This document shows positions 22,669 to 31,962 of a stretch of 38,793 nucleotides of DNA, piece after piece. The position numbers and the translations under genes were made by a program. Numbering within the stretch: position 1 is the stretch's first letter; each line of letters begins with the position of its first letter. The notes under the pieces are model-generated. The model was not told where the DNA came from, did no database searches, and was given only the letters and a program-made list of their open reading frames with translations. Location of the stretch: IMG/VR virus record IMGVR_UViG_3300024346_000195, positions 1-38,793 of that record. One strand, 5' to 3'. This stretch comes from a virus.

Positions 22669-24147
22669 TTATGCTAAAATATTTGGAATAAAGCTAGCAG
22701 TCTTTGATGGATCTCTTAACAAGATTCCTCCAATAAACATTTTGTGCTCTTCCCAAGCATCAACAGCATTTCCTACAGCACTCATTGCACCATCTGGAGC
22801 AAATGGATTTCTCAATCCTGCAACATACTTATGTACAATTGGAGTTCCTTTAATAGCAACCTTTTGAATGTTAGGCTGTCCATCAGTTGTTCCAATGTCC
22901 ATGATGTCATATCTGTAAGATTCAGCAACACCACCATCTGGGTGATACAACTTGTTTCTATCTCTGTTGTCATAGAAGCTATCAACACTCAAAGTTACTT
23001 TGATACCGTTTGGTCCAACGTACTCAATGAATTGTCCACCGTATCCCATTCCCATTTTGAAATCTGATCCTCCAGAAGCTCCGTAGATTCTAGTGTCATT
23101 TCTAACTGGTTGATACAATTGAGAGTAATCTTCTAAAGCTTTGTGGAATTGGTAAGCACCTCTTTCACCTGTTCTTAAAACAAACTCTCTTTGATCACCT
23201 GCAATTTTACCTTCAGATAAATCTAACAATCTTTCAGTTAAATCTTCAATAGAGAACGTGTTGTAGAACTCAGTGTTAGCTGCTTCCATTTGCTGACGTA
23301 AACCTGCACCTTGTACAACTTTGTAACCAGACTTTCCAGAAATCTCATAACCACCTTGCTCAGTTTTGTTAGCTTGACCAAACATGTACATTCTGTTGAT
23401 GTCTTGTCTGAACTCATTATCAAATACGTAAGATTCATAATCTTGCCATACTTTGAAAACTTTTTTAGTTCTTGGGTCCATGATACCAGTCCCCATTTTA
23501 CGTAACTTCATGTTACCTGGAGTCTTCTTCATCATTCTCAAGTGAGTAAATGCATTTCTCATTGAAATGTTACCCTTGAATCTTGGCTGGTGCCCTTTTT
23601 CAGAGAACTTGCTTTCTACTGGAGAAAATTCACCAGAGAATCTTTTTCCTCCTACTAATTCCTCATAAGGAACAAAAGCATCAGGATCTCCTGTGTTTAA
23701 TCTACAAGTGTAAACAAAGTTAGCTCCTTCTGGAATAGCGTCACCTACAACCATAATTGGGTAGATTTCATTCTTCTCACCAACAATTACTTGTGTATCA
23801 TCAAACCAGTCTTTACCAAAAACTAATTCAAATTCTGTGAAATTTTTTCCTGGTTCATCAGTTGCATCAATAGGTGAATTTGAAATTCTTGCTTCAACCA
23901 ATGGAATGTTCATAGCAGCTTGTGAAGCTAATTCCCAAGTGTAATCTCTCTCATCATCAAACTCCAAAGTAGGAAACTGAGACAACAACGTATCAAGGTT
24001 GTTTCCAAAGTTTTGTGCTTGGATTTTAGTGATTAAGTCAGATACCTTGTGAGGCTCTTGTTGCCACAACGCACCTAAGTGGTTTTCTGTTGTCAGTCCC
24101 TTCCATGTGGAAGCATCTGTCATCTGTAAAAAAGATAATTTTGACAT
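22669..24147 (-). CDS. Major capsid protein (HK97-fold type, crAss-like)
   Basis: A 492-residue protein, in the usual size range of crAss-like capsid proteins. Features I associate with that group: DDERDYTWEL, then NIPLVEARI near residue 80, LVFGKDWF, VIVGEKNEIYPI, GDAIPEGANFVY, ELVGGKRFSGEFSPVE and RNAFTHLRMMKKTPGNM. A Gly- and Tyr-rich segment lies near the centre and the C terminus contains LRDPSKTASFIPNIL. It sits after the acidic scaffold-like gene and is followed by a strong hairpin, both as expected for the most abundant head protein. The HK97 fold follows from the family, not from a motif I can read. Confidence 0.85.
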   Translation of the reverse strand: MSKLSFLQMTDASTWKGLTTENHLGALWQQEPHKVSDLITKIQAQNFGNNLDTLLSQFPTLEFDDERDYTWELASQAAMNIPLVEARISNSPIDATDEPGKNFTEFELVFGKDWFDDTQVIVGEKNEIYPIMVVGDAIPEGANFVYTCRLNTGDPDAFVPYEELVGGKRFSGEFSPVESKFSEKGHQPRFKGNISMRNAFTHLRMMKKTPGNMKLRKMGTGIMDPRTKKVFKVWQDYESYVFDNEFRQDINRMYMFGQANKTEQGGYEISGKSGYKVVQGAGLRQQMEAANTEFYNTFSIEDLTERLLDLSEGKIAGDQREFVLRTGERGAYQFHKALEDYSQLYQPVRNDTRIYGASGGSDFKMGMGYGGQFIEYVGPNGIKVTLSVDSFYDNRDRNKLYHPDGGVAESYRYDIMDIGTTDGQPNIQKVAIKGTPIVHKYVAGLRNPFAPDGAMSAVGNAVDAWEEHKMFIGGILLRDPSKTASFIPNILA

Positions 24148-24175
24148 TTTATATTATTTGATTATTTATACATTT

Positions 24176-25342
24176 TTATAAGAATCCTTTAATTGCATCA
24201 AGAACTCCGCTTGTTCCAGGATCAGATGTTTTAGTTGTATCTGCACCTGTTCTAATTCTAGCGTCTTGGGCTTTTAATGACTCATCTAGTTTATTTACTG
24301 CATTTCTTTTAGCAGCACTGTTAATTTTACTCCAGTCTGTTAAACCGTCCGTTACATGGTGCAGATAAAACATCTTTACCAAGTAATCAGGATTCTCAAC
24401 CATTTCTTTAACAACTGCATTCATTGGCGCATTGTTAGAGTCAAATCCTGCTGTACTTGTCATTAAGTCAAAGACTTTATCTTTAGTCTGTTGGTTAAAC
24501 TTAACTCCTGGAACAATCTCATTTGAAGAATTAACTTTTTGTTTAAGGTCATTGATTCTTTGACCCTGAGCTTCTTCAGCGGCTTTTTGTTGGGCTTTAG
24601 CTTGCGCAGACATTTTAGAGATATTCTCTTGTTCTGACTTCTGCAATCTATTTAATGCACTTTTTGCATCCCCAATATCTTCACCTAAATCCAAAGAACG
24701 TTGTGCATATTTATCAGCGTCATCCTGTGAAAACCCTTTTGCTAGAAAGTCATTTACTATTAAACTCTTTCTAAAGTTTTCTGCGTCATCTGCCTCTAGT
24801 GAGCTTTCTTCAATCTTGCTGTACATATCAGCTGACTGCTTAGCTTGTCTATAGTTAGCATCTGGAACCCCAGACCTTAACGCTTCTAAATATTCTTTTT
24901 GGTCATCAGTTAAGTCAGAATATTCATTCTGTCTAATCTGACCCCTTACAGCTTCAATTAAATCTTCACCAGATTTAATCTCTGCCAATTCCTCCTCTGA
25001 TAGAGAAGAGAGAACTCCTTCTTCATGAAGAGCTGAAGTTAAGGAAGTAAGTGGAGAAGAGGATAACCCTTTAGATTCTGGAGTTCTCTTTCCTTCATCA
25101 ATTTCTTTGTCTTCTTCACCTTCCACAACATCTCCGTGCTCATCAAGGTTTGCTATATAATCTAACTCAAATCCTAACTCAGCGTCAGCATCTGGCTTTT
25201 CTACTTTTTGTCCGTCTTGTTCTGCAATATCTGCAGTGTCAACGGTTCCTCCTTCTTCAGGGCTTTTACTAGCTTCTACAGGCTCTTCACTTCCTGCCAA
25301 AAAATCTAGATCTACCCCCTCAAATAAATCTTCTCCTTCCAT
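24176..25342 (-). CDS. Probable scaffolding protein
   Basis: A 388-residue, strongly acidic, helical protein. Residues 1-100 are Glu/Asp-rich and probably disordered (EGEDLFEGVDLDFLAGSEE). Residues about 125-260 are charged helices, including a Gln/Ala/Lys coiled coil (EQENISKMSAQAKAQQKAAE). The C terminus is basic-mixed and ends SGVLDAIKGFL. An acidic coiled-coil protein between portal and capsid genes is the standard place and composition of a phage scaffold. No protease is seen in the window, so removal without cleavage or by a protease elsewhere remains open. Confidence 0.75.
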   Translation of the reverse strand: MEGEDLFEGVDLDFLAGSEEPVEASKSPEEGGTVDTADIAEQDGQKVEKPDADAELGFELDYIANLDEHGDVVEGEEDKEIDEGKRTPESKGLSSSPLTSLTSALHEEGVLSSLSEEELAEIKSGEDLIEAVRGQIRQNEYSDLTDDQKEYLEALRSGVPDANYRQAKQSADMYSKIEESSLEADDAENFRKSLIVNDFLAKGFSQDDADKYAQRSLDLGEDIGDAKSALNRLQKSEQENISKMSAQAKAQQKAAEEAQGQRINDLKQKVNSSNEIVPGVKFNQQTKDKVFDLMTSTAGFDSNNAPMNAVVKEMVENPDYLVKMFYLHHVTDGLTDWSKINSAAKRNAVNKLDESLKAQDARIRTGADTTKTSDPGTSGVLDAIKGFL

Positions 25343-25422
25343 AATTACAAATTAAATATATATTTAGTTAATATTCCAAATTTTTCATGGTCATATATGA
25401 AATATATCACCTCTTCTTATAG

Positions 25423-27846
25423 CTATTTTTTAGATTGAGTGTTTTTAACCACCTTCATTGCAGCAATCTTTTTACCCTCTAAGTCTTCCTTAGCTTTATT
25501 AGAACGTACTTCTTCTTGTAGCTCTTTCTCTGAAAGTTGAGTTTCTGCGTTTAACTTCTCACGGTCAAGTGCAAGTTTATCTAACATGTCAGTACTGGTC
25601 TCTTGCCCCTCTTTAGCCTGAAGCTCTAACTGTTTTAACATGTATGAATGGTCTCTATCTTTCTGCTTTTCTACACTTTCATGTTCTAACTTGAACATTT
25701 CTTGTTGTTGCTTAGCCTGCTCTACTTGAGCTGCTTGCTCCATCTGTGCTTGCTGCGCTTGAGCTTCTTGCTCTTGAGCCTGTTGATTACGTTGCATAGC
25801 ATCCTCTTCAGATTTTTCAATCTTACGCTTAATAGAACTAACAGATTCTGTAGTAAGTACGTCAAGTAATTGAGAGAAGTTAAGTAGCCCATTCTGAAGA
25901 CCTGCGTGAGCAAGTTGTTTAAGACTTTCTCTAAGTTGGTCATTCATTGAACCAGTAGTAATCATAATATCATAGTCAGCCTCATTGAACTGTTGACCAT
26001 CTATCTCAAACATTGTAGTACTTCCATCATCTACTACATACTGTACTTTCTTATTAGTTTTATCTTTCCACGCAAATTTAGCTGTTTCTAGTAAAGCCTC
26101 TAAAACTCTTACTTGAGTCTCTTGATGTTCTGCAAACCAGTATTCCGTAATGTGACTAGTCTGAACTACTTCACGCTCTACGTTACCTACTGCTTCTCTG
26201 TTGGAAATCTGCCCTTGTCTAGCTCCTGACACGCCTGATATTTCACCAAGTTCCGCCTTAATATAGCTCATCATGTTGATGTAGAGTTGGATAGTATTAC
26301 CCATCTCAAGATCAATAACTGGTTGAGACGCTTGTTGTGCTCCTGCTAACTTACCAGTTGCAGCTCCTTTATTTCCTTCTTTAAAAGAATCATATACTGC
26401 AAGGTTCATCCCTTGTGCAAAACTCATCCATTGATCAATCTTCCAGTTTTCTGGAACCTTTGCAAGGTCAAGTGTCATAATCTTACCGTGGTTCTTTGCA
26501 ATTGCAAGTTCCGTATTGTACATCAAAATATTGTACATGTACTGGTAAGGTTTCATTCTATCCATTAAGGATACAGCTGAATTATCATTAGTCTGGTAAA
26601 TAGTTCCTACAATTCCCGGATTACACTTGGACGGATTTTCCATGTTTCTGAACTGTATTGGTCTAGGTCGCATTCTAACATAAAATGCACGGTCTTCATC
26701 TCTTACAGCTGAACCACCAATCTTATGTCCTTCCCACCATTCATTAACCCAAAGAACTTCTTTAGTCTCACCAATAACCTCATTAATCTGATAATTCTCA
26801 TCTTCAAGACTAACTTGCTCATCACCAAACTTGTCATAAGTGGTAACTTTTAACATTTTACGTCTAGACTTCCAGTATACTTTAATTACACGGATGTTAC
26901 CATCTGCGTCATATGTTTCTGAAAAGTCATTTTCTGCTTCAAACCAATCACTGTCTATGATATTTTCTAGGTCATAATTTATTGGACGTTTCTCTCCAAT
27001 ATCAATACCATTACTAGTAGATCCACCGCCAGCAAAAGACCCTTCTTCTATTTGATCTATTTGTGATGGACTAAGATCTTCATGATACTCATCAATAATC
27101 TGACCTGGAGATTTCCAGGATTTGATTACAATTACATCTGAATCTTCAATAAAAGGTGATTCTCCTGATCTGATAGTAGTTACATACTTAGGATTAAGTC
27201 TTTCTACAATAGGTTCACCCGCAATTATATCTACTTGGTAAATCTCTTCTGCTACTAATAAGGCATCTTTAAATCCTTTAGCAAACTTTTGACTTAATTT
27301 AAGCTTGTACTGTAAATGTTTTAATATGTGTGTTGCACCACGCTCTCTAATATCTTGGAACTCATACGTTCTAAATCTCTCAAAATTAGATAGTTTTTTC
27401 TGTATAACTTGCTCATCTTGAACACCTTGAGTAAGTATATCTGACATTACCTTAGCCCAATGATCTTTAAGCTCCCTCTCTTTTTCTGATACAGCGTCTT
27501 GGTTAGTAACCCTAACTCTGATATCTAGCTTACGTTTTAAAGATTCCCCAAGTAATAATTCAATCTTAGGATTGGCTATTGGGTAATTCTGCATTACAGC
27601 TGGTGCTGTTAAATGCTTTAATTTGTGCGGGTTGCACACCCTCTCTACGTCATTCTGATCCAGAATATCACTATATAGATTGTAGTTAATTCTTTTATTC
27701 TTGTGTGATTTTCTATAGCCTTCATGTCTAAGGCTTACGTATTCTTCCGCAGCGTCAAGATTGGCCTTACGCCACTTCTCATTCTTTTGTTTTATTGATT
27801 TTTTCTGTGCTGGAAAATGTATTGTTCTTAAATTGCCTGATGCCAT
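25423..27846 (-). CDS. Portal protein
   Basis: An 807-residue protein, the size of crAss-like portals. The N-terminal quarter contains QNYPIANPKIELLLGESLKR, where the portal crown/wing domain begins. Tyr-, Trp- and charge-rich alpha/beta regions follow. A helical stretch around AELGEISGVSGARQGQISNR is the portal stem/loop type region. The last 130 residues are a Gln- and Glu-rich coiled coil (MQRNQQAQEQEAQAQQAQ) forming the barrel helix. Start: the frame extends to a TTG at 27855, but ATG at 27846 (MASGNLRTIHF) is preferred. It follows TerL by 78 bases and precedes the scaffold gene. Confidence 0.87.
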   Translation of the reverse strand: MASGNLRTIHFPAQKKSIKQKNEKWRKANLDAAEEYVSLRHEGYRKSHKNKRINYNLYSDILDQNDVERVCNPHKLKHLTAPAVMQNYPIANPKIELLLGESLKRKLDIRVRVTNQDAVSEKERELKDHWAKVMSDILTQGVQDEQVIQKKLSNFERFRTYEFQDIRERGATHILKHLQYKLKLSQKFAKGFKDALLVAEEIYQVDIIAGEPIVERLNPKYVTTIRSGESPFIEDSDVIVIKSWKSPGQIIDEYHEDLSPSQIDQIEEGSFAGGGSTSNGIDIGEKRPINYDLENIIDSDWFEAENDFSETYDADGNIRVIKVYWKSRRKMLKVTTYDKFGDEQVSLEDENYQINEVIGETKEVLWVNEWWEGHKIGGSAVRDEDRAFYVRMRPRPIQFRNMENPSKCNPGIVGTIYQTNDNSAVSLMDRMKPYQYMYNILMYNTELAIAKNHGKIMTLDLAKVPENWKIDQWMSFAQGMNLAVYDSFKEGNKGAATGKLAGAQQASQPVIDLEMGNTIQLYINMMSYIKAELGEISGVSGARQGQISNREAVGNVEREVVQTSHITEYWFAEHQETQVRVLEALLETAKFAWKDKTNKKVQYVVDDGSTTMFEIDGQQFNEADYDIMITTGSMNDQLRESLKQLAHAGLQNGLLNFSQLLDVLTTESVSSIKRKIEKSEEDAMQRNQQAQEQEAQAQQAQMEQAAQVEQAKQQQEMFKLEHESVEKQKDRDHSYMLKQLELQAKEGQETSTDMLDKLALDREKLNAETQLSEKELQEEVRSNKAKEDLEGKKIAAMKVVKNTQSKK

Positions 27847-27924
27847 AACTATCAAATGTGATTAAAAAATATTTAACTATAGTATAAATTTAAAAAAAAT
27901 TTTGTTAGATCATAGCTAAAAGTG

Positions 27925-30231
27925 TTAAGCATATCTAGAGGTAAAGAAATCATCCTGTTCTAGACCCCTTTCAAACTGTTTTCTTTCATCTTTACGTTGT
28001 AGAATTGCGTACTTATCCTCTTTAAGGATCATAAGCATACCCATAGCAGATACTCTATCATAGTTTCCTTCAGGTGTCCAAGAGATATATTCCTTTACAA
28101 GACCAATAGATTTAATCTTTTGTAGGTTAAGTGTTTCTTCTGCGTCCTCACTTTCCTGCTCTGTATTCTCACCATATGCAGCAGTTTGTAGATATTTAAG
28201 CTGCAATCTAAGACCATACGCATTCACTTGCGGCGTTGCTGTAGTACCGTACTTTTTATTACCTACTTTAGAAATAGTAACATTAGCTACATCTCTAAGG
28301 GATTCTGGAGTTTCTGCTAAAAAGTGTAGAGATGACATTTTCTTATAATGCCAAAAAAGACCCTTCTTATTTTGCTCATAATTATTTAAAGCCCTATAAA
28401 AGATGCATAATCTTCTAGTAATTTCATAAAATTCTTCCGTACTCCTACGCCCAGTAAATTCAGCTACAATTCTATCAGTCCAGGTATCCATAATGAATAT
28501 AGACCCAAGTGATTTAGTTGAACTTTCATCATCATCATATGTATCCGTTCCCGCTATATACCGCTCCCCAAAGACAATACCCTCTCCATCTTTTTTAGGC
28601 ATCTCAAAAACTTCTATCATTCCAGGCTTATTCTTATTGTCTTTAATAGGCCATTCTCTAACAAGTCCGTTTTTGTCCTTATTTTTCCATACAACTTGCA
28701 TGTTATTCTTTCCTAAGCCTAGATCTCCAAACCAGTGCTTGTTCTCATACTTGTGTGGTTTAGTCTTTATCTCTGCCTCTACCGCCTTTAAATCTGCTAT
28801 TGGGAACATATTACCCTTAGCATTTAAAAACATCTCAGAAGGCTTAAGAGGGTAGTTCATCATCTCCCCGTCAATAGCTGCAGAAGACCTAGCCTGGCGC
28901 TTTTTCTCTCTACGCTTGTCATAGTTCTTAGTTGCAGCCTCTATGTTGGTATTACCATTCTTATCCTTAAAATTACCATCCATATAGTAAGCTGGTACAA
29001 ACCAACCTATCTGACCTGAGTTCTCCCACTCATCATCAAACCCTAAGAAGTTATATGCTTCTGGGTCCCTGAATATTATCTCTGCTTCCTGTATTTTCTC
29101 TACGTTACCACCTGTTCCAATATAAACAGAGGTACCAAACTTAACCGTACCATCAGTCATTTGACAAGCTTCATTAGATGCATGTACTGTAAGCACATTC
29201 GCAAGTAGTCCTACTTCTTCTATAACCATTACACCAGGACGTGTCCCTGCGGCAGCTTCAGGGTTTTCTGCAGTATACGTACCGTGCAAAACCTTTGAAC
29301 CTGTACCAAACTTCTGCCACTTGTTAGCAATCTTCTTCTCATACTCATGCCTCCAAGGGTTAGTCATGTTATTTGACTTAAGAGTACCTGCCATCTCCTT
29401 GTAAAATGGTGCAGGTCTATAGTCTGCAGTCCCTTTTCCCCATGCTCCTGGTAGGTGTTCCATACCAATCTTACTCTTACTTAAAATCTCTGCAGACTTT
29501 GCAGCTATTGCAGCACCTACAAACACCTCAACTGTAGCGGGGTTCTGTCTAGAATCCTCATCATAATACCGCGCACCGTCAAAGATGATCTCAAAATCTA
29601 CAACTCCTACAGCATTTAAATAAGATTTTCCTCCACCCCTTGCACCAAGCAGAAACAAGTTCTTTGCTTCATTTTGGTAAGTAGGTTTACCCAATGGTTT
29701 TGTATATACCATTCTAAGGTACTCTCTACAAGGAGTGTACTGCTTGAGATTACCTTCTTTATTAAAGCATATTGGATCTAGACTATTAACATCTATATCT
29801 GGGTCTTTGTAGAATTGGTCTAATTCCCTTAGACAGCAATATTCCTCATCATCAATAAATCCAGAGAATCCTCTACACTCCATATAGTTGTAGAAGAACT
29901 CCCATTCAAAATCTCTAAGTAACGGCCTAATCTTTTGTTTAGGTGCTGTCTTTGGCGCACCATCCGGCTTGTGTAAGATAGTACCAAAATTAACATAGAA
30001 GTACAAGTTAGGGGGCATCCACCTCCATGACTTGCTTTCTTCTACCCTCTTCTCCACATTCTGCTCTATGATATCTACCTCTATTTTAGCATCATCCATT
30101 CCCCAGAATCCTTCAATGCACCTCTTCTTCTGTTCTCTCCAGAACCTCACATAATTCATAGAATCAGGATGTAACTCAGGGATCTCCCTAAGTAAAAAAT
30201 TCTTCCTGTTATTTATTCTAATGAACCCCAT
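27925..30231 (-). CDS. terL: Terminase large subunit (TerL)
   Basis: A 768-residue DNA-packaging motor. The ATPase domain has Walker A GARGGGKS at residues 196-203 and Walker B VMVIEE at 334-339. The C-terminal nuclease (RNase H-like) has AGTDTYDDD starting at residue 560 (Asp563 and the Asp566-568 cluster) and a late acidic motif NYDRVSAMGM (Asp725). It is longer than classic TerL proteins (about 500-600) and fits the crAss-like size class. It follows the candidate small terminase by one base and lies upstream of the portal. Confidence 0.95.
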   Translation of the reverse strand: MGFIRINNRKNFLLREIPELHPDSMNYVRFWREQKKRCIEGFWGMDDAKIEVDIIEQNVEKRVEESKSWRWMPPNLYFYVNFGTILHKPDGAPKTAPKQKIRPLLRDFEWEFFYNYMECRGFSGFIDDEEYCCLRELDQFYKDPDIDVNSLDPICFNKEGNLKQYTPCREYLRMVYTKPLGKPTYQNEAKNLFLLGARGGGKSYLNAVGVVDFEIIFDGARYYDEDSRQNPATVEVFVGAAIAAKSAEILSKSKIGMEHLPGAWGKGTADYRPAPFYKEMAGTLKSNNMTNPWRHEYEKKIANKWQKFGTGSKVLHGTYTAENPEAAAGTRPGVMVIEEVGLLANVLTVHASNEACQMTDGTVKFGTSVYIGTGGNVEKIQEAEIIFRDPEAYNFLGFDDEWENSGQIGWFVPAYYMDGNFKDKNGNTNIEAATKNYDKRREKKRQARSSAAIDGEMMNYPLKPSEMFLNAKGNMFPIADLKAVEAEIKTKPHKYENKHWFGDLGLGKNNMQVVWKNKDKNGLVREWPIKDNKNKPGMIEVFEMPKKDGEGIVFGERYIAGTDTYDDDESSTKSLGSIFIMDTWTDRIVAEFTGRRSTEEFYEITRRLCIFYRALNNYEQNKKGLFWHYKKMSSLHFLAETPESLRDVANVTISKVGNKKYGTTATPQVNAYGLRLQLKYLQTAAYGENTEQESEDAEETLNLQKIKSIGLVKEYISWTPEGNYDRVSAMGMLMILKEDKYAILQRKDERKQFERGLEQDDFFTSRYA

Positions 30232-30232
30232 A

Positions 30233-30802
30233 CTATATCAAACCTGATTCTGATGCACTCTCTGCTCTTCCTCCTCTAGCCTGTCCGTCTTCTTCTGATT
30301 CCGCAAACTTCTCCATTAGATCATCATACACGGCCCATACCTTAGCGGTATCTACCATCATCTTATCTAACTGAGTAGCAGTACCTTTCTCAAGTTTACC
30401 GTCCTCATTATAGTCATCTAATGTAAAAGGTGTCCTGTCTATAAAGCTCTGTCTCTGGTGTATCTTGTTAAGAAAGTTCCTTAATTCTTTCTTAGGTATA
30501 CTCATACACCTATCAAGATATTCATTTACCAGATCTTGTACAGAATCCCAATCAAAGTCCTTATCTCCGATAATATCTTCCGCAAGTACAGGCTTTTTAT
30601 CTGCCTCTGGCTTATTTCTCCATGTATTTTCTGGATGTAAATCCACAAGAAAGGCAATAGCCCACATAATACGTGAGCTTTTATCCTTCTTTTTAGACTT
30701 ATCTTGCTCATGGAACGTACTAAACTTCCCAATAGACAAAAAATTTGGATGCGCTACCCAGAAATTAACACTAGTATCCAGTATTTTAAGTAGCGTATCC
30801 AT
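30233..30802 (-). CDS. Candidate small terminase subunit
   Basis: A 189-residue helical protein directly before TerL with a one-base gap. It contains an N-terminal globular part (FWVAHPNFLSIGKF), an acidic centre, paired helices (LVNEYLDRCMSIPKKELRNF), and a disordered Gly/Glu/Ser-rich C terminus (GGRAESASESGLI). Size, position and composition fit TerS, which recognises DNA and recruits TerL, but no helix-turn-helix is obvious, so the assignment is by position. Its start overlaps the co-chaperonin stop by one base (TAATG). Confidence 0.5.
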   Translation of the reverse strand: MDTLLKILDTSVNFWVAHPNFLSIGKFSTFHEQDKSKKKDKSSRIMWAIAFLVDLHPENTWRNKPEADKKPVLAEDIIGDKDFDWDSVQDLVNEYLDRCMSIPKKELRNFLNKIHQRQSFIDRTPFTLDDYNEDGKLEKGTATQLDKMMVDTAKVWAVYDDLMEKFAESEEDGQARGGRAESASESGLI

Positions 30803-31080
30803 TAATATATTGCTAAAATTTCACCTTCAGTTACTATTAAATACTTACCTTTTTCTAATGGCTCCGCTGACATGAAACTAGCCGTTCTGATTCTAACTAC
30901 ATCACCTACCTCAACCTGCTGGCATGTTGGTCCTTTTGCAATAACTGTTGCTTTCTCAGCATTAGCTAACTGCTCCTCCGCATGCGCTTGTTTAACCTCC
31001 TCTGTAACCTGAATGGTTGTAGACATTGGTTTAATTGGGTTCTCAATAATTACATTGTTTCTTGTTGGTTTAATCTTCAT
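30802..31080 (-). CDS. GroES-like co-chaperonin (Cpn10)
   Basis: A 92-residue protein with the GroES plan: an N-terminal strand IKPTRNNVIIE at about residues 3-13, a mobile-loop-like segment with a hydrophobic triplet IQV (23-25) where GroES has IVL, then ATVIAKGP, VEVGDVVRI (56-64) and a closing YLIVTEGEILAIY (80-92) parallel to the GroES end with I-L-A-I. It probably acts with host GroEL, perhaps for capsid folding, like T4 gp31. It lies between a cysteine-motif protein and the candidate small terminase, two genes before TerL. Confidence 0.82.
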   Translation of the reverse strand: MKIKPTRNNVIIENPIKPMSTTIQVTEEVKQAHAEEQLANAEKATVIAKGPTCQQVEVGDVVRIRTASFMSAEPLEKGKYLIVTEGEILAIY

Positions 31081-31098
31081 TACTTCCTATTTAACTGT

Positions 31099-31569
31099 TT
31101 ATAATTTGCCCTCCATGTTCCTCATGAAGTTAGCTTCATCTTTCTTACTGACTTTTGTAGGCATATCCTTACCTACTTCTGGATCTGATTGAGTGTTACT
31201 CTTATTTTTGGTGAAATCCTTGTAATAATCCTTACCCCTATCACCTTTAGCTTTAGGTACGTTAATCCTATATTTAGCCGCACCCTTCTTAAAATATTTT
31301 TCACCTGTACATGTCTTTTCAATCATACATATAGGACAAACACTTTTGATACTCATAAAACGTACCCTTAAGCTACCGTCTTTCCTCCTACTATTGGCAT
31401 ATATCATATCATGTGGAGGGTCTGTGCTGGTAGATGTATTCACTACACCGCTTTTTTCACACCCATCAGTCTCACATACATAAGTGCTAACTATAGTATA
31501 CTCCAGTGATTCCTGTAGATTTAACGAGTTATACTCCTCACTAGTTAACTCACTTTTTCTTTTTGGCAT
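31099..31569 (-). CDS. Zinc-ribbon-like hypothetical protein
   Basis: A 156-residue protein. Two cysteine pairs, CETDGC near residue 32 and CPIC near residue 78, are spaced as in a zinc ribbon or a treble-clef-type finger. A basic C-terminal region (KKGAAKYRINVPKAKGDRGK) follows, then a charged tail. This suggests nucleic-acid or protein binding. The start overlaps the preceding 77-residue gene by 20 bases. I recognise no named family. Confidence 0.65.
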   Translation of the reverse strand: MPKRKSELTSEEYNSLNLQESLEYTIVSTYVCETDGCEKSGVVNTSTSTDPPHDMIYANSRRKDGSLRVRFMSIKSVCPICMIEKTCTGEKYFKKGAAKYRINVPKAKGDRGKDYYKDFTKNKSNTQSDPEVGKDMPTKVSKKDEANFMRNMEGKL

Positions 31570-31783
31570 ATTCTATTGCTTTAATTTTATTAGTATCTGC
31601 ATATACTAACCCTAGCTTTTTAAACCTAATATTCTTAAATGTTTCTGGCTCTCCTTGTACACCTTTTGCAATCTCCTCCTTAGCACATTTAAACTGCGAC
31701 TCTATAACCGCAATAATAACTTGTTCTGGTAGGTTGTATTTAGACATTAACTCCTGAACTATTCTTTGAGTGGTCTTCTGCAT
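31550..31783 (-). CDS. Small basic protein, possibly HU/IHF-related
   Basis: A 77-residue, lysine-rich protein. The pattern NLPEQVIIAVIESQFKCAKE, then FKNIRFKKLGLVYAD resembles the helix pair and first strand of a small IHF/HU-type fold, without the DNA-wrapping arms. Such small proteins lie near packaging genes in crAss-like phages as far as I remember. The resemblance is weak. It overlaps the next gene and starts within the end of the 67-residue gene, which argues for one transcript. Confidence 0.6.
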   Translation of the reverse strand: MQKTTQRIVQELMSKYNLPEQVIIAVIESQFKCAKEEIAKGVQGEPETFKNIRFKKLGLVYADTNKIKAIEYAKKKK

Positions 31784-31962
31784 AATACTGTTATCCTATA
31801 TTGTTCATCTTCAATTTCCTCTTCTAATATCTCTGACACAATCTCTGCATGATATCCCGGATGATCACCTTCCCACTTTTCTATAACTTCCTCTAACCTC
31901 AACATATCCTCAACAAATGTCTCAAGATTTGTATAAGTTGCTATTATAAGTTCTTTCATCAT
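31759..31962 (-). CDS. Small acidic hypothetical protein
   Basis: A 67-residue, strongly acidic protein beginning MMKELIIATYTNLETF. The middle is helical (DMLRLEEVIEKWEGD) and the end is basic (YRITVLCRRPLKE). Two adjacent ATG codons are possible; the first overlaps the upstream stop as ATGA. No known domain. Its place in the head operon suggests a regulatory or assembly role, but nothing more can be said. Confidence 0.6.
   Translation of the reverse strand: MMKELIIATYTNLETFVEDMLRLEEVIEKWEGDHPGYHAEIVSEILEEEIEDEQYRITVLCRRPLKE

Noticed and set aside
27909-27921. ATCATAGCTAAAA as a fourth copy of the early leader
   Set aside because: It lies on the plus strand downstream of a minus gene, with no plus gene after it; probably chance.
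28493-28855. Plus-strand ORF of 120 codons
   Set aside because: Antisense shadow of TerL, whose motifs are unambiguous.
30465-30875. Plus-strand ORF of 136 codons
   Set aside because: Antisense to two well-supported overlapping minus genes.
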